The notes below the pieces were generated by a model. It was not told the DNA's origin, made no database searches, and saw nothing but the letters and a program-made list of their open reading frames with translations. Both the position numbers and the translations under genes were made by a program. DNA of 62,229 bases from an uncultured Acidimicrobiales bacterium. Lineage in GTDB: Bacteria > Actinomycetota > Acidimicrobiia > Acidimicrobiales > CADCSY01. The stretch is from the NCBI GenBank assembly GCA_902805555.1, contig CADCSY010000062.1, positions 1 through 62,229 on the forward strand, given 5' to 3'. Positions 41,598 through 49,447 of the stretch are shown here, one piece after another; positions within the stretch are counted from its first letter, which is position 1; each line of letters begins with the position of its first letter.

Positions 41598-42824
41598 TCA
41601 GTGGGCCCCGTGGGCCGTGTCGCAGAGCCGCTCTTCGCTCTCGAGGATCCTGCCGCCGCCGATGCCCTCGAGCGCCGCGAACGGACCGCAGGGGTGCTTC
41701 TCGATCCAGACGTGGATCATGGGCGTCTCGACCGGCTTCACGAGCCCGGCTGCGCAGTTCCCCTGTGCGTCGGTGAGGCCACCGATGCGACCCTCCGGCG
41801 TGTAGCAGAGGTTGTTGTGGGTGTGCCACTGCGTGAGCTCGCCGCCGATGTCCGGCACCTCCTCGAGCGGCAGACCGGGGGTCGTCATGTACATGGCGGC
41901 GACGAGCCGCTGGCCGCCGTCGCTCGTGTCGTAGACGAGCGACTCGGGGACGTCGGGGTCGAGGATGACGTCGTCGTTCATGTTCTCCCGGTTGATGAAG
42001 TGCTCGACGCCGGTGGCGCCGTCACCGATCGACTGGAAGCCGTTGGCCTCGGCAACAGCGGGGTCCGCCCACTGGGGGAGGCCGTGCAGGGTGACGGCGA
42101 TGAGGTTCTCCGCCCGCGCCTGCTGCTCGGGGGTCACGCCCTCGGTGCCGCTGAGGTCGATCGGCTTGGCCGGGTCGTAGGGGACGGCGACCGCCGGCTC
42201 GGCGTGGGCCTCGTCCTCGTCGTGCTCGGCCGTCGCGGCTGCGGCGCCGGCCGAGTGGTGGTCGTCGCCGCCTGCGGCGGTCACCGCCTCGTCGCCGTGC
42301 GCACCGGCGGCGTGGGCGTGCGAGCCGGCCGACACCATCCCGAAGACGGTGAGCCCACTGACGGCGACCGCGAGCAGCGGGACGGGCGCCCGCACGCCGC
42401 GTCGCTCGCCCCTGGTGGTCCACAGGGCAGCGGCAGCGAGCAGGACCGTCGCGACGGCGAGGGCGGCGGCGAGGCCGTCGGCGGTCTGGATCGACTCCGC
42501 CTCGTCGAGGCCGGCGATCAGGCCGATGCCCGAGATCTTGGCGGTGGCCCAGCCGGCGAGCGCGCCGATGCCGAGGAGCATCCCCAGCGATGCGATCAGG
42601 CGGTTGCCCCTGAGGAGTGCGATCACGCCCCAGGCGAGCTGCAGGGCGGCGACGGCGGTGAAGGTGATCACCGCCGACCGGTGCTCGCTGTGGACGCCGA
42701 TGGCGGCGGCATGGATGGCACCGGCGCCGAGGGACGTGAGGCCGGCGACGCCGAGCAGGCTCGTCGTGCTGGCCGAGAGGGCCATCGCCCTCGGTGCGGT
42801 CTGTGTGTCGAGTGCGATGGTCAC
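41598..42824 (-). CDS. His-rich membrane protein with C-terminal soluble domain, possible metal binding
   Basis: 408 residues. Five transmembrane helices lie within residues 21-168, the first with a His-bearing AIHAAAIGVHSEHR. Residues 169-210 are a His/Asp/Glu-rich linker (SHAHAAGAHGDE, GDDHHSAG, EHDEDEAHAEP), then a soluble domain of about 200 residues with GVEHFINRENMNDDVILDPD, LTQWHTHNNLC and MIHVWIEKHPCGPFA, where His, Trp and Cys cluster. Location of the tail (probably outside) is inferred. Metal handling, e.g. copper, is plausible but not shown. The GTG at 42824 follows GGAGA; a frame open to 42917 would begin at the -10 box. Confidence 0.75.
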   Translation of the reverse strand: MTIALDTQTAPRAMALSASTTSLLGVAGLTSLGAGAIHAAAIGVHSEHRSAVITFTAVAALQLAWGVIALLRGNRLIASLGMLLGIGALAGWATAKISGIGLIAGLDEAESIQTADGLAAALAVATVLLAAAALWTTRGERRGVRAPVPLLAVAVSGLTVFGMVSAGSHAHAAGAHGDEAVTAAGGDDHHSAGAAAATAEHDEDEAHAEPAVAVPYDPAKPIDLSGTEGVTPEQQARAENLIAVTLHGLPQWADPAVAEANGFQSIGDGATGVEHFINRENMNDDVILDPDVPESLVYDTSDGGQRLVAAMYMTTPGLPLEEVPDIGGELTQWHTHNNLCYTPEGRIGGLTDAQGNCAAGLVKPVETPMIHVWIEKHPCGPFAALEGIGGGRILESEERLCDTAHGAH

Positions 42825-42917
42825 GGGTCTCCAGGTGCGCCAGGTGCGGTCGGATGGCTGTCCCGGCGCACGTCGGGCACCGGAGGGGCGCACGAGAGGC
42901 ACTGAGACTGTCGTCAC

Positions 42918-42946
42918 ACCATGACCGTTTCTTGACCGCAGGTCAA
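42918..42946 (-). promoter_or_regulatory. Leftward promoter TTGACC-N17-CATGGT
   Basis: The -35 box (minus strand TTGACC, 42941-42946) and -10 box (CATGGT, 42918-42923) are exactly 17 nt apart. Predicted start near 42911, leader about 87 nt. One of the few promoters here with a consensus -35. Confidence 0.6.
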
Positions 42947-42948
42947 GA
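42930..42948. promoter_or_regulatory. Palindromic operator TCTTGACC-GCA-GGTCAAGA
   Basis: Perfect 8-bp arms around 3 nt, overlapping the -35 box and spacer of the His-rich protein promoter, an arrangement typical of a repressor or MerR-like activator site. No regulator gene is adjacent. Confidence 0.6.
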
Positions 42949-43042
42949 TCTCGTGGAGGAGCCGGCGAGGGGCACGGTGGACCGGGCGGCGGGCGAGGCT
43001 CGCGCGGCGCGAACGCGCAGCGGAGCCGGGCGGACGCGCCGA

Positions 43043-43048
43043 CATACT
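43043..43048 (+). promoter_or_regulatory. Leaderless -10 element CATACT
   Basis: Six nt before the GTG at 43055 of the first ABC exporter gene. Confidence 0.45.
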
Positions 43049-43054
43049 CGACGG

Positions 43055-44830
43055 GTGCCGCCGCCCGCCACCGACGGCCGGTTGATGCGCCGCGGCTGGG
43101 TCGTGGTGCGCTCGCTGGTCGGCCTCCACCCGAAGCCGTTCGCCCTCGCGGTCACCGGTGCCGCCATCTACGCCTCGTCCATCGTGGTGGCCTCCTTCAC
43201 CGTCGGACGGGTCGTCGACCGGGTGGTCATCCCCCGCTTCGAGGAGGGGGCCGTGCCCACGGCCACCGTCGTCCTCGGCGCCCTCTCCATCCTCGTCGTC
43301 GGCCTGGTGAAGGCGTCCGCGATCGTGCTGCGGCGGGGGATGGCGACGGTGGCGAAGGTGCGGATCGACGCGACGCTGCGGGGGGCGGTCGTCCGCCAGT
43401 ACCAGGCGCTGCCCTTCGAGTACCACCGCAGCAACCCGACGGGCGAGCTGCTCGCCCACGCCAACGCCGACACCGAGGCCGCCACCGAGGTGCTGGCCCC
43501 GATGCCGTTCGCGTCGGGGGTGGTGGTGCTCTTCGTCGTGGCCGGCGTGTGGATCTTCGCCACCGACCCGGTCCTGGCGGCGGTCGGGCTGCTGCTGGTG
43601 CCGGCCATCGTGGGGCTCAACGCCTACTACCAGCGCCGCATCGAAGCGCCGGCGACGCTGGCGCAGAACCGCGTCGGCGAGGTCTCCTCCGTCGCCCACG
43701 AGAGCTTCGACGGCGCCCTCGTGGTCAAGGCCCTCGGGGCGGAGGCCGCTGAGGGCGCCCGCTTCCGGGCGATGGCCGAGCGGCTGCGAGACGCGAAGGT
43801 CGAGGTGGCGACGAAGCGGGCCACCTTCGACGCGCTGCTCGACTCGATCCCGACGCTCGGGATCGTCGGCCTCGTCGTCGCCGGGGCCTGGCGCATCGAC
43901 AGCGGCGCCATCACCACCGGCACGCTCGTCAGCTTCGTCAACCTCTTCACCCTCCTCACCTTCCCGCTGCGGATCATCGGCTACGTGCTCGGCGACATCC
44001 CCCGCTCGGTCGTCGGCCACGACCGGATCAGGCGGGTGCTGGACGAGGTGCCGCCGACGCCGTCGAGCGGCAGCGGCCGCCTGCCCGACGGCCCGCTCGA
44101 CCTCGACGTCGTCGGTGCCGGCTTCTCCTACGACGACGGCACCCCGGCGCTCCGTGGCATCGACCTCCACGTGGCCGCAGGCACCACCGTGGCGGTGGTG
44201 GGGCCGACCGGGTGCGGGAAGACGACCCTCGTCCTGCTCCTCGCCCGCCTGCTCAGGGCGCAGCAGGGGCAGGTGCGCCTGGGCGGTGTCGACGTCGCCG
44301 ACCTCAGCCCTGGTGACCTGGCCGGCACCTGCGCCACCGTGTTCCAGGAGCCGTTCCTCTTCGCGGCCAGCCTCGAGGAGAACGTCCTCCTCGGCTACGA
44401 GGCGGGCCCCGCCGACGTCGCCGCCGCGCTGCGCCTCGCAGGCGCAGAGGACTTCGTGGCCGAGCTCCCGCAGGGGATCCGGACCGTGGTGGGCGAGCGC
44501 GGCGCCACCCTCTCGGGCGGTCAGCGGCAACGGATCGCGCTGGCCCGCGCCCTCGTCCGCCGGCCGCGGCTCCTGCTCCTCGACGACGCCACCTCCGCCG
44601 TCGACCCCTCCACCGAGGCGCGCATCCTCCAGGGCCTGGCGGCCCAGCTCGACACGACGACGACGGTGGTGGTGGCCACCCGGCCCTCGACGCTCGCCCT
44701 GGCCGACACCGTCGTCTACCTCGAGCACGGACGGATGGTCGGCGCCGGCACCCACGAGGACCTGCTCGCCGCGGTCCCCGGCTACGAGCGGCTCGTCCGC
44801 GCCTACGAGCTCGACCGGGCGATGTCGTGA
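43055..44830 (+). CDS. ABC exporter half-transporter, degenerate-site subunit
   Basis: 591 residues: a six-helix exporter domain (about 20-320), then the nucleotide-binding domain with Walker A GPTGCGKTTLVL, signature LSGGQRQRIALARAL and Walker B LLLLDDATSAVD. The catalytic Glu after Walker B is Asp, and the H-loop His is replaced (VVVATRPSTL). The signature is intact. Its partner at 45003 shows the complementary pattern, so the pair should form a heterodimer with one working and one degenerate ATP site, like TM287/288 or BmrCD. Its stop overlaps the start of the repeat-coded frame (GTGA). Confidence 0.92.
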   Translation: MPPPATDGRLMRRGWVVVRSLVGLHPKPFALAVTGAAIYASSIVVASFTVGRVVDRVVIPRFEEGAVPTATVVLGALSILVVGLVKASAIVLRRGMATVAKVRIDATLRGAVVRQYQALPFEYHRSNPTGELLAHANADTEAATEVLAPMPFASGVVVLFVVAGVWIFATDPVLAAVGLLLVPAIVGLNAYYQRRIEAPATLAQNRVGEVSSVAHESFDGALVVKALGAEAAEGARFRAMAERLRDAKVEVATKRATFDALLDSIPTLGIVGLVVAGAWRIDSGAITTGTLVSFVNLFTLLTFPLRIIGYVLGDIPRSVVGHDRIRRVLDEVPPTPSSGSGRLPDGPLDLDVVGAGFSYDDGTPALRGIDLHVAAGTTVAVVGPTGCGKTTLVLLLARLLRAQQGQVRLGGVDVADLSPGDLAGTCATVFQEPFLFAASLEENVLLGYEAGPADVAAALRLAGAEDFVAELPQGIRTVVGERGATLSGGQRQRIALARALVRRPRLLLLDDATSAVDPSTEARILQGLAAQLDTTTTVVVATRPSTLALADTVVYLEHGRMVGAGTHEDLLAAVPGYERLVRAYELDRAMS

Positions 44831-45006
44831 GCTCCCGCGGCCCGAGCGGCCGGGCCGGAGGCCGGGGAGCGGGGCGCACGGGCCCGAGCGGCCGGGCCGG
44901 AGGCCGGGGAGCGGGGAGCACCGCCCCGAGCGGCCGGACCGGCCGCTCGGGAGCGGGCAGCACGGGTCCCACCGGGGCTGGGGGCGGGGGAGCGGGGCGC
45001 ACGTGA
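44827..45006 (+). CDS. Repeat-coded 59-codon frame bridging the two ABC genes
   Basis: GTG at 44827 overlaps the stop of the first ABC gene, and its TGA at 45004-45006 overlaps the GTG of the second. It translates to a Gly/Arg/Ser/Thr-rich protein made of three 14-residue units and one of 13, of the type GPSGRAGGRGAGRT. No domain or membrane helix; collagen- or elastin-like low complexity. The two exact 4-nt overlaps suggest translational coupling through it, but the product could be non-functional and the frame open by chance of composition. Confidence 0.45.
   Translation: MSSRGPSGRAGGRGAGRTGPSGRAGGRGAGSTAPSGRTGRSGAGSTGPTGAGGGGAGRT
44839..45002 (+). repeat. Tandem 42-bp repeat, about four units
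   Basis: Units at 44839-44880, 44881-44922, 44923-44964 and a diverged one at 44965-45002. Units 1 and 2 are almost identical. The period of 42 is a multiple of three, so copy changes keep the frame. Confidence 0.85.
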
Positions 45007-46985
45007 GGGACGGCCTGGGGAGGGAGCAGGACGACGGCGCTGCGCTGCCCGCCGCCGCTGAGCTCCCGCCGGTGCGCAGTGCAGGCGAGGCGCACGATCC
45101 GCTCGGGCGGACCGCCGCCACCGACCCGGCACCGGGCGGCGCCGCGGTCGGAGCGACGGACCACCACCCGGTGGACGTGGCCGACGCCGTCCTCCTCGAC
45201 GACGAGCCGGTGGCCGCCAGCGGCGCCATCGCGGTGCTCAGGCGGGGGCTCGCCATCAGCCCGGAGCTGCGGCGGGGGATCGGCATCACGATCGCCCTGG
45301 CGCTGCTCGGCGGGGCTGGTCGCGTGGTGGTGCCGATCCTCGTGCAGCAGGTGCTCGACCGCGGGCTCCGTGGCGGCAGCGTCGACCTCGGGACCGTCTA
45401 CCGGCTCGCGGCCATCGGGGGCGTGGCCATCGTCGCCACCGCCTTCCTCACCCGCACCACCCGCAAGCGGCTGGCAGTGGCGAGCGAGGAGGCCCTGTGC
45501 GGCCTCCGGGTGCAGGCGTTCTCCCACGTCCACCGGTTGAGCATCGCCCACCAGTCCGACGAGCACCGGGGGGCGCTGGTCTCGCGCGTCACCTCCGACG
45601 TGGAGACCCTCTCCATCTTCTTCCAGTGGGGTGGGGTGGCGTGGCTGGTGAACGGGGCGGTGATGATCGCGACCGTCGTCACCATGGCGGTCTACGACGT
45701 GCGGCTGGCCGCAGTGGCGGTGCTCGTGGTGCTGCCCCTGTCGCTCGTCCTCAAGCTCCTCCAGAAGCACCTCATCGCGGCCTACGACCTCGTGCGCACC
45801 AGGGTCGGCGAGCTCCTCACCGTCGTGTCGGAGACGGTCCAGGGCGCGGCGGTGGTCAGGGGCTACGGCATCGAGGACCGGACCAACGCGCGGACGTTCG
45901 CGGCCATCGACCGGTGGCGCTCGGCCAACATCAGGGCGGGGGTGATCGCCGCCTTCCTCTTCCCTGCCGGTGAGATCTTCGCGTCGCTGACGGTCGCTGC
46001 GGTGATCGTGGCCGGTGTGACCCTCGGTCCCGACGCCGGCCTCACCGCCGGCCAGGTCGTCGCGTTCATCTTCCTCGTCAACCTGTTCCTCGAGCCGGTG
46101 GCGGAGTTCACCGAGATCCTCGACCAGACCCAGACGGCGGTGGCGGGCTGGCGCAAGGTGCTCGACCTGCTCGACATCCCCATCGAGGTCGTCGACCCCG
46201 ATCCCGGGACCCCTCTCCCGCCGGCCGCCCCCGACATCGTCGTCGCCGGCCTCTCCTACGCGTACCGACCGGGCGGGGCACGCGTCCTCTCGGACGTGAG
46301 CTTCACGATCCCGGCCCGGGCGCGGGTGGCGCTCGTCGGCGCAACCGGCTCGGGCAAGACGACGCTCGCCAAGCTGCTGACCCGCCTGGCCGACCCGCTC
46401 GAGGGCAGCATCGTCGTGGGCGGGATCGACCTCAGAGAGGTGGCGCCCGGCTCCCTGCGCTCGCGCCTGGTGATGGTGCCCCAGGACGGGTTCCTGTTCG
46501 ACACCACCGTGGGCGCCAACGTCCGCTTCGGACGGCCCGCCGCCGGGGACGAGGAGATCCGGCTCGCGTTCACCGAGCTCGGGATCGACTCGTGGGTCGA
46601 CAGCCTCCCCGCCGGGATCGACACCCGGGTCGGCCAGCGGGGGGAGCACCTCTCGGTCGGCGAGCGCCAGCTCGTGGCCCTGGCACGGGCCTACGTCGCC
46701 AACCCCAGCTGCCTGATCCTCGACGAGGCGACGTCGTCGGTCGACCCGGCCACCGAGACCCGTCTCACCCGCGCGCTGCAGAGCCTGAGCGAGGGCCGGA
46801 CGTCGATCACCATCGCCCACCGCCTCGCCACCGCAGAGCAGGCCGAGCTCGTCCTCGTCCTCGACCACGGCCGCCTCGTCGAGCAGGGTCGGCACCGTGA
46901 CCTCGTCGCCGCCGGCGGGGTCTACGCCGGTCTGCACGCCTCGTGGCTCGACGTCACCGCGGCCACGGCGGGCGCCGGGGGCTGA
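45003..46985 (+). CDS. ABC exporter half-transporter, canonical-site subunit
   Basis: 660 residues. An N-terminal extension of about 75 acidic residues (with DHHPVDVADAVLLDDEP) precedes a six-helix exporter domain and a nucleotide-binding domain: Walker A GATGSGKTTLAKLL, Walker B LILDEATSSVD with catalytic Glu, H-loop ITIAHRLAT with His. The signature is LSVGERQL instead of LSGGQ. So this subunit supplies the working Walker B and the poor signature, complementary to its partner. Exported substrate unknown (drug, lipid or peptide). The frame is open upstream through the repeat, but the GTG at 45003 has a GGGGGAG site. Confidence 0.92.
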   Translation: MRDGLGREQDDGAALPAAAELPPVRSAGEAHDPLGRTAATDPAPGGAAVGATDHHPVDVADAVLLDDEPVAASGAIAVLRRGLAISPELRRGIGITIALALLGGAGRVVVPILVQQVLDRGLRGGSVDLGTVYRLAAIGGVAIVATAFLTRTTRKRLAVASEEALCGLRVQAFSHVHRLSIAHQSDEHRGALVSRVTSDVETLSIFFQWGGVAWLVNGAVMIATVVTMAVYDVRLAAVAVLVVLPLSLVLKLLQKHLIAAYDLVRTRVGELLTVVSETVQGAAVVRGYGIEDRTNARTFAAIDRWRSANIRAGVIAAFLFPAGEIFASLTVAAVIVAGVTLGPDAGLTAGQVVAFIFLVNLFLEPVAEFTEILDQTQTAVAGWRKVLDLLDIPIEVVDPDPGTPLPPAAPDIVVAGLSYAYRPGGARVLSDVSFTIPARARVALVGATGSGKTTLAKLLTRLADPLEGSIVVGGIDLREVAPGSLRSRLVMVPQDGFLFDTTVGANVRFGRPAAGDEEIRLAFTELGIDSWVDSLPAGIDTRVGQRGEHLSVGERQLVALARAYVANPSCLILDEATSSVDPATETRLTRALQSLSEGRTSITIAHRLATAEQAELVLVLDHGRLVEQGRHRDLVAAGGVYAGLHASWLDVTAATAGAGG

Positions 46986-46998
46986 GCCCGGCGCTGCG

Positions 46999-47100
46999 TC
47001 AGCGACCCGTGACCTTCTTGCCCCGCTTGGCCTCGCGCTTCTCCTTGAGGGACTTCCCCGGCTTCTTCCCGGCCGGCTTCTGCGGTGACTTCTCGGGCAT
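46999..47100 (-). CDS. 33-residue Lys-rich basic protein
   Basis: 33 residues, of which 11 are Lys and 3 Arg; it begins MPEKSPQKPAGKKPGKSLKE and ends KRGKKVTGR. This matches by eye a tiny basic protein common in actinobacteria, annotated only as hypothetical. Too basic to be globular; may bind RNA, DNA or ribosomes. The ATG has a GGAG site 8 nt upstream and a TACGGT promoter hexamer 34 nt upstream, both of which support a real gene. Confidence 0.75.
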   Translation of the reverse strand: MPEKSPQKPAGKKPGKSLKEKREAKRGKKVTGR

Positions 47101-47134
47101 CTGCTGCTCCAGGTCCGTGTCGCTGCCTGCGGCG

Positions 47135-47140
47135 ACCGTA
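47135..47140 (-). promoter_or_regulatory. -10 element TACGGT of the 33-residue protein gene
   Basis: Predicts a start near 47128 and a leader of about 28 nt carrying the GGAG site. Confidence 0.5.
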
Positions 47141-47196
47141 GAGCAGGCGCGGCCTGTGGTGCCCCGGGGTTTGCGGGGTCGCTCCGCAGAGCCCGG

Positions 47197-47871
47197 TCAG
47201 GTGGCGTCGAGGAACCTGAGCATCGAGTCGATGAAGCCGAAGTCCTTCGGGGTGCCGAAGTGGTCGACGTTGCGCAGCACCTTCAGCCGGGCGTCAGGGA
47301 GGGCGGCCACGAGCTCGTCCGCCGGCCACACGAAGTCCTTGTCGCCGATGACGACGAGGACCGGACAGGAGATCCGACCGAGCTCGTCGACGGTGATCCG
47401 GCGCTCGGGACGGCGGAGGCAGGCGGCGAGGGCGGCCGGGGAGTTGCCCGAGCCCCTGGCGAACTGCACGAAGAGGTTGCCCAGCCCGCCGTCGCCACCG
47501 TCGCCCGTCTCGATCGCCCTCGCCACCGGCTCGGGGTCGTGGTCTCGGAAGAGGTTCGCGCCCACGCCGGCGACGACGATCCTGGCGAAGCGCTCCGGGG
47601 TGCGGGCCGCGATCCGCAGGAGGATGCCGGCCCCCATGCTGAACCCCACGGCGTCGACCGTGCCGGTGGGCGGCAGGACGGACTCGACCGGGGACTCCAT
47701 GTCCACGTAGTCCGCCGGGTCGGTCGGTGCAGGCGCGGCGCCGTGGCCGAGCAGGTCGACGGGCAGGACCTCTCGTCCGGCGTCGGCGAGCAGGTCGACG
47801 ATGCCGGGCGCCCGCCAGTTGTGCTCGAAGGAGGACGCGAAGCCGTGCACGAGGAGGACCGGGTCAGCCAC
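47197..47871 (-). CDS. Alpha/beta hydrolase
   Basis: 224 residues. LLVHGFASSFEHNW is the oxyanion loop, VGFSMGAGILL the nucleophile elbow with Ser, and RNVDHFGTPKDFGF the catalytic His region; VIGDKDFVWP holds the acid. A small cap is present. Cytoplasmic, substrate unknown. The GTG at 47871 is fixed by TAGGGT 7 nt upstream; the frame itself is open for a further 170 codons that show no conserved sequence. Confidence 0.88.
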   Translation of the reverse strand: MADPVLLVHGFASSFEHNWRAPGIVDLLADAGREVLPVDLLGHGAAPAPTDPADYVDMESPVESVLPPTGTVDAVGFSMGAGILLRIAARTPERFARIVVAGVGANLFRDHDPEPVARAIETGDGGDGGLGNLFVQFARGSGNSPAALAACLRRPERRITVDELGRISCPVLVVIGDKDFVWPADELVAALPDARLKVLRNVDHFGTPKDFGFIDSMLRFLDAT

Positions 47872-47878
47872 CGGCGGG

Positions 47879-47884
47879 ACCCTA
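47879..47884 (-). promoter_or_regulatory. Leaderless -10 element TAGGGT
   Basis: Seven nt before the GTG at 47871. Confidence 0.6.
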
Positions 47885-47949
47885 CCGCCGGTCGTCGACC
47901 GGGCTCCCGTGCGCCGAGGCTGTCCGTCGCCGGGGGCCCCGGCCGCTGC

Positions 47950-47955
47950 CATGCT
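47950..47955 (+). promoter_or_regulatory. Leaderless -10 element CATGCT
   Basis: Six nt before the GTG at 47962 of the GNAT gene; a weaker match. Confidence 0.35.
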
Positions 47956-47961
47956 GGGCCG

Positions 47962-48423
47962 GTGGCGGGCCAGGTGATCCGTGAGGTCGACGTCGCCGAC
48001 ACCCACGACCTGCGGCGGCTCGTCCTCAGGGAGGGGCGAACCGACGCCGACGTCGACTACGACGTGGACGGCTCGGCCGACAGCTTCCACCTCGCAGCGC
48101 TCGACGCCGACGGATCGGTGATCGGGGTGGCCACGTGGGCGCCGTGCCCGACCGAGCACCGGCCGGGGGCACGGGCGTGGCGTCTCCGGGGGATGGCCGT
48201 GCACCCCGACGCGCAGGGGGGCGGGGTCGGCTCCGCGCTCCTCGACGCGGCAGTCGAGCGGCTGCGCGGGCAGGGCGTCGAGGTCCTCTGGGCCGACGGG
48301 CGAGACGCAGCCCTCCCCTTCTACGAGCGCCACGGCTGGTCGGTCGAGGGGGAGGGGTTCCTGGCGGCCAACGACGTCCCCCACCACGTCGTGGTGCTCG
48401 ACCTCCGGCCTACAGGTCCCTGA
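47962..48423 (+). CDS. GNAT-family acetyltransferase
   Basis: 153 residues. RLRGMAVHPDAQGGGVGSALLDAA is the acetyl-CoA-binding motif A (QxxGxG form), and LPFYERHGWSVEGEGF is motif B. N-terminal REVDVADTHDLRRLVLREGR is the usual substrate-loop helix. The acceptor is unknown. The last 14 nt overlap the 3' end of the convergent glycosylase gene. Confidence 0.88.
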   Translation: MAGQVIREVDVADTHDLRRLVLREGRTDADVDYDVDGSADSFHLAALDADGSVIGVATWAPCPTEHRPGARAWRLRGMAVHPDAQGGGVGSALLDAAVERLRGQGVEVLWADGRDAALPFYERHGWSVEGEGFLAANDVPHHVVVLDLRPTGP

Positions 48424-49318
48424 TCGACCGGAGGGGGGCGCGTGGCCCGAACCTCGGGGCCTGGACCCCCGCCGCGACGATGAGGCGCACCACCCTCGTC
48501 CGGTGACCGGCCCACGGCTCGAGCAGCTCGAGCATCCGGTCGTCGGAGCCGCGCGCGGCGCCCGACAGCGCCCACGCCACCTGGTTCTTGAGGTGGTAGT
48601 CGCCGACGCTCACGGCGTCGCAGTCGCCGAGGGCCACGATGGCGACCTCCGCTGCGGTCCAGGGGCCGATGCCCGGGAACGCCTGCAGCCGTCGGTGGGC
48701 GTCGGCCCGCGACATGCCGGCCGCCTCCTCCAGCCGGGCCGCCCGACGCATGGCGCAGGTGATGGTGTCGGCCCGCTTGCGCTCGACCCCGGAGCGGTGG
48801 AACGTCCACGACGGCGTCCCCGCCAGCCGGGTCGGGGTGGGAGGGAGCGTGAGGCCCGCCGGGCCGGGCGCCGGAGCGCCGAGGGCACGCACCAGGCTGC
48901 GGTACGACCGCTTCGCCTCGAGCCCGGTCACCTTCTGCTCGAGCACCGATGGCACCACGGCCTCGCAGACCGCCCCGGTCCGGCCGATGCGCACGCCCGG
49001 CAGTCGCCGGTGGAGCGCCGACACCACCGGGTGGCACCGGGGGTCGAACCCCTCACCGTCGTCGTGGAGGCCAGCGAGCGCAGGGGCGTGCTCGGCGGCC
49101 CAGCACGCCCCGGGGCCCCACGCCTCGATCTCGAGCTGGCCGCCCCGGTGCCGGAGGTGGGTGGTGGCGGGACCGTCCGGGGTGTTGGACGCCCGCCAGC
49201 ACTCTCCCGGAGCAAGCGTCATCGACGGGTCCCCGGCACCACGTCGGGCGGGGGCGAGCGTGCGCCGCAGGTCGAGCGGGCCGACGACCCACACGCGCCG
49301 CACCACGTCAGGTTCCAC
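48410..49318 (-). CDS. DNA-3-methyladenine glycosylase II-like (AlkA/HhH-GPD)
   Basis: 302 residues. The N-terminal half is a beta-rich AlkA-like domain. The helix-hairpin-helix is LQAFPGIGPWTAAEVAIVAL, followed by GDCDAVSVGDYHLKN, whose Asp is the expected catalytic residue; EQKVTGLEAKRSYRSLVRALG precedes it. It would excise alkylated bases from DNA. The GTG at 49318 is set by TAGCCT 8 nt upstream, which removes 33 residues of the longest frame. Confidence 0.88.
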   Translation of the reverse strand: MEPDVVRRVWVVGPLDLRRTLAPARRGAGDPSMTLAPGECWRASNTPDGPATTHLRHRGGQLEIEAWGPGACWAAEHAPALAGLHDDGEGFDPRCHPVVSALHRRLPGVRIGRTGAVCEAVVPSVLEQKVTGLEAKRSYRSLVRALGAPAPGPAGLTLPPTPTRLAGTPSWTFHRSGVERKRADTITCAMRRAARLEEAAGMSRADAHRRLQAFPGIGPWTAAEVAIVALGDCDAVSVGDYHLKNQVAWALSGAARGSDDRMLELLEPWAGHRTRVVRLIVAAGVQAPRFGPRAPLRSIRDL

Positions 49319-49326
49319 GCCCGCCG

Positions 49327-49332
49327 AGGCTA
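49327..49332 (-). promoter_or_regulatory. Leaderless -10 element TAGCCT
   Basis: Eight nt before the GTG at 49318. Confidence 0.5.
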
Positions 49333-49447
49333 CGTCCGGGGTGGGACACCGGCGCGGCACGAGCGCAGGTCCCCGTGAGCGGCCGGTCCTGGGGCCCACG
49401 TCAGCGCGCTCGCTCACAGGTGCGCCACCGCCGGAGGGCGGGCAGGG

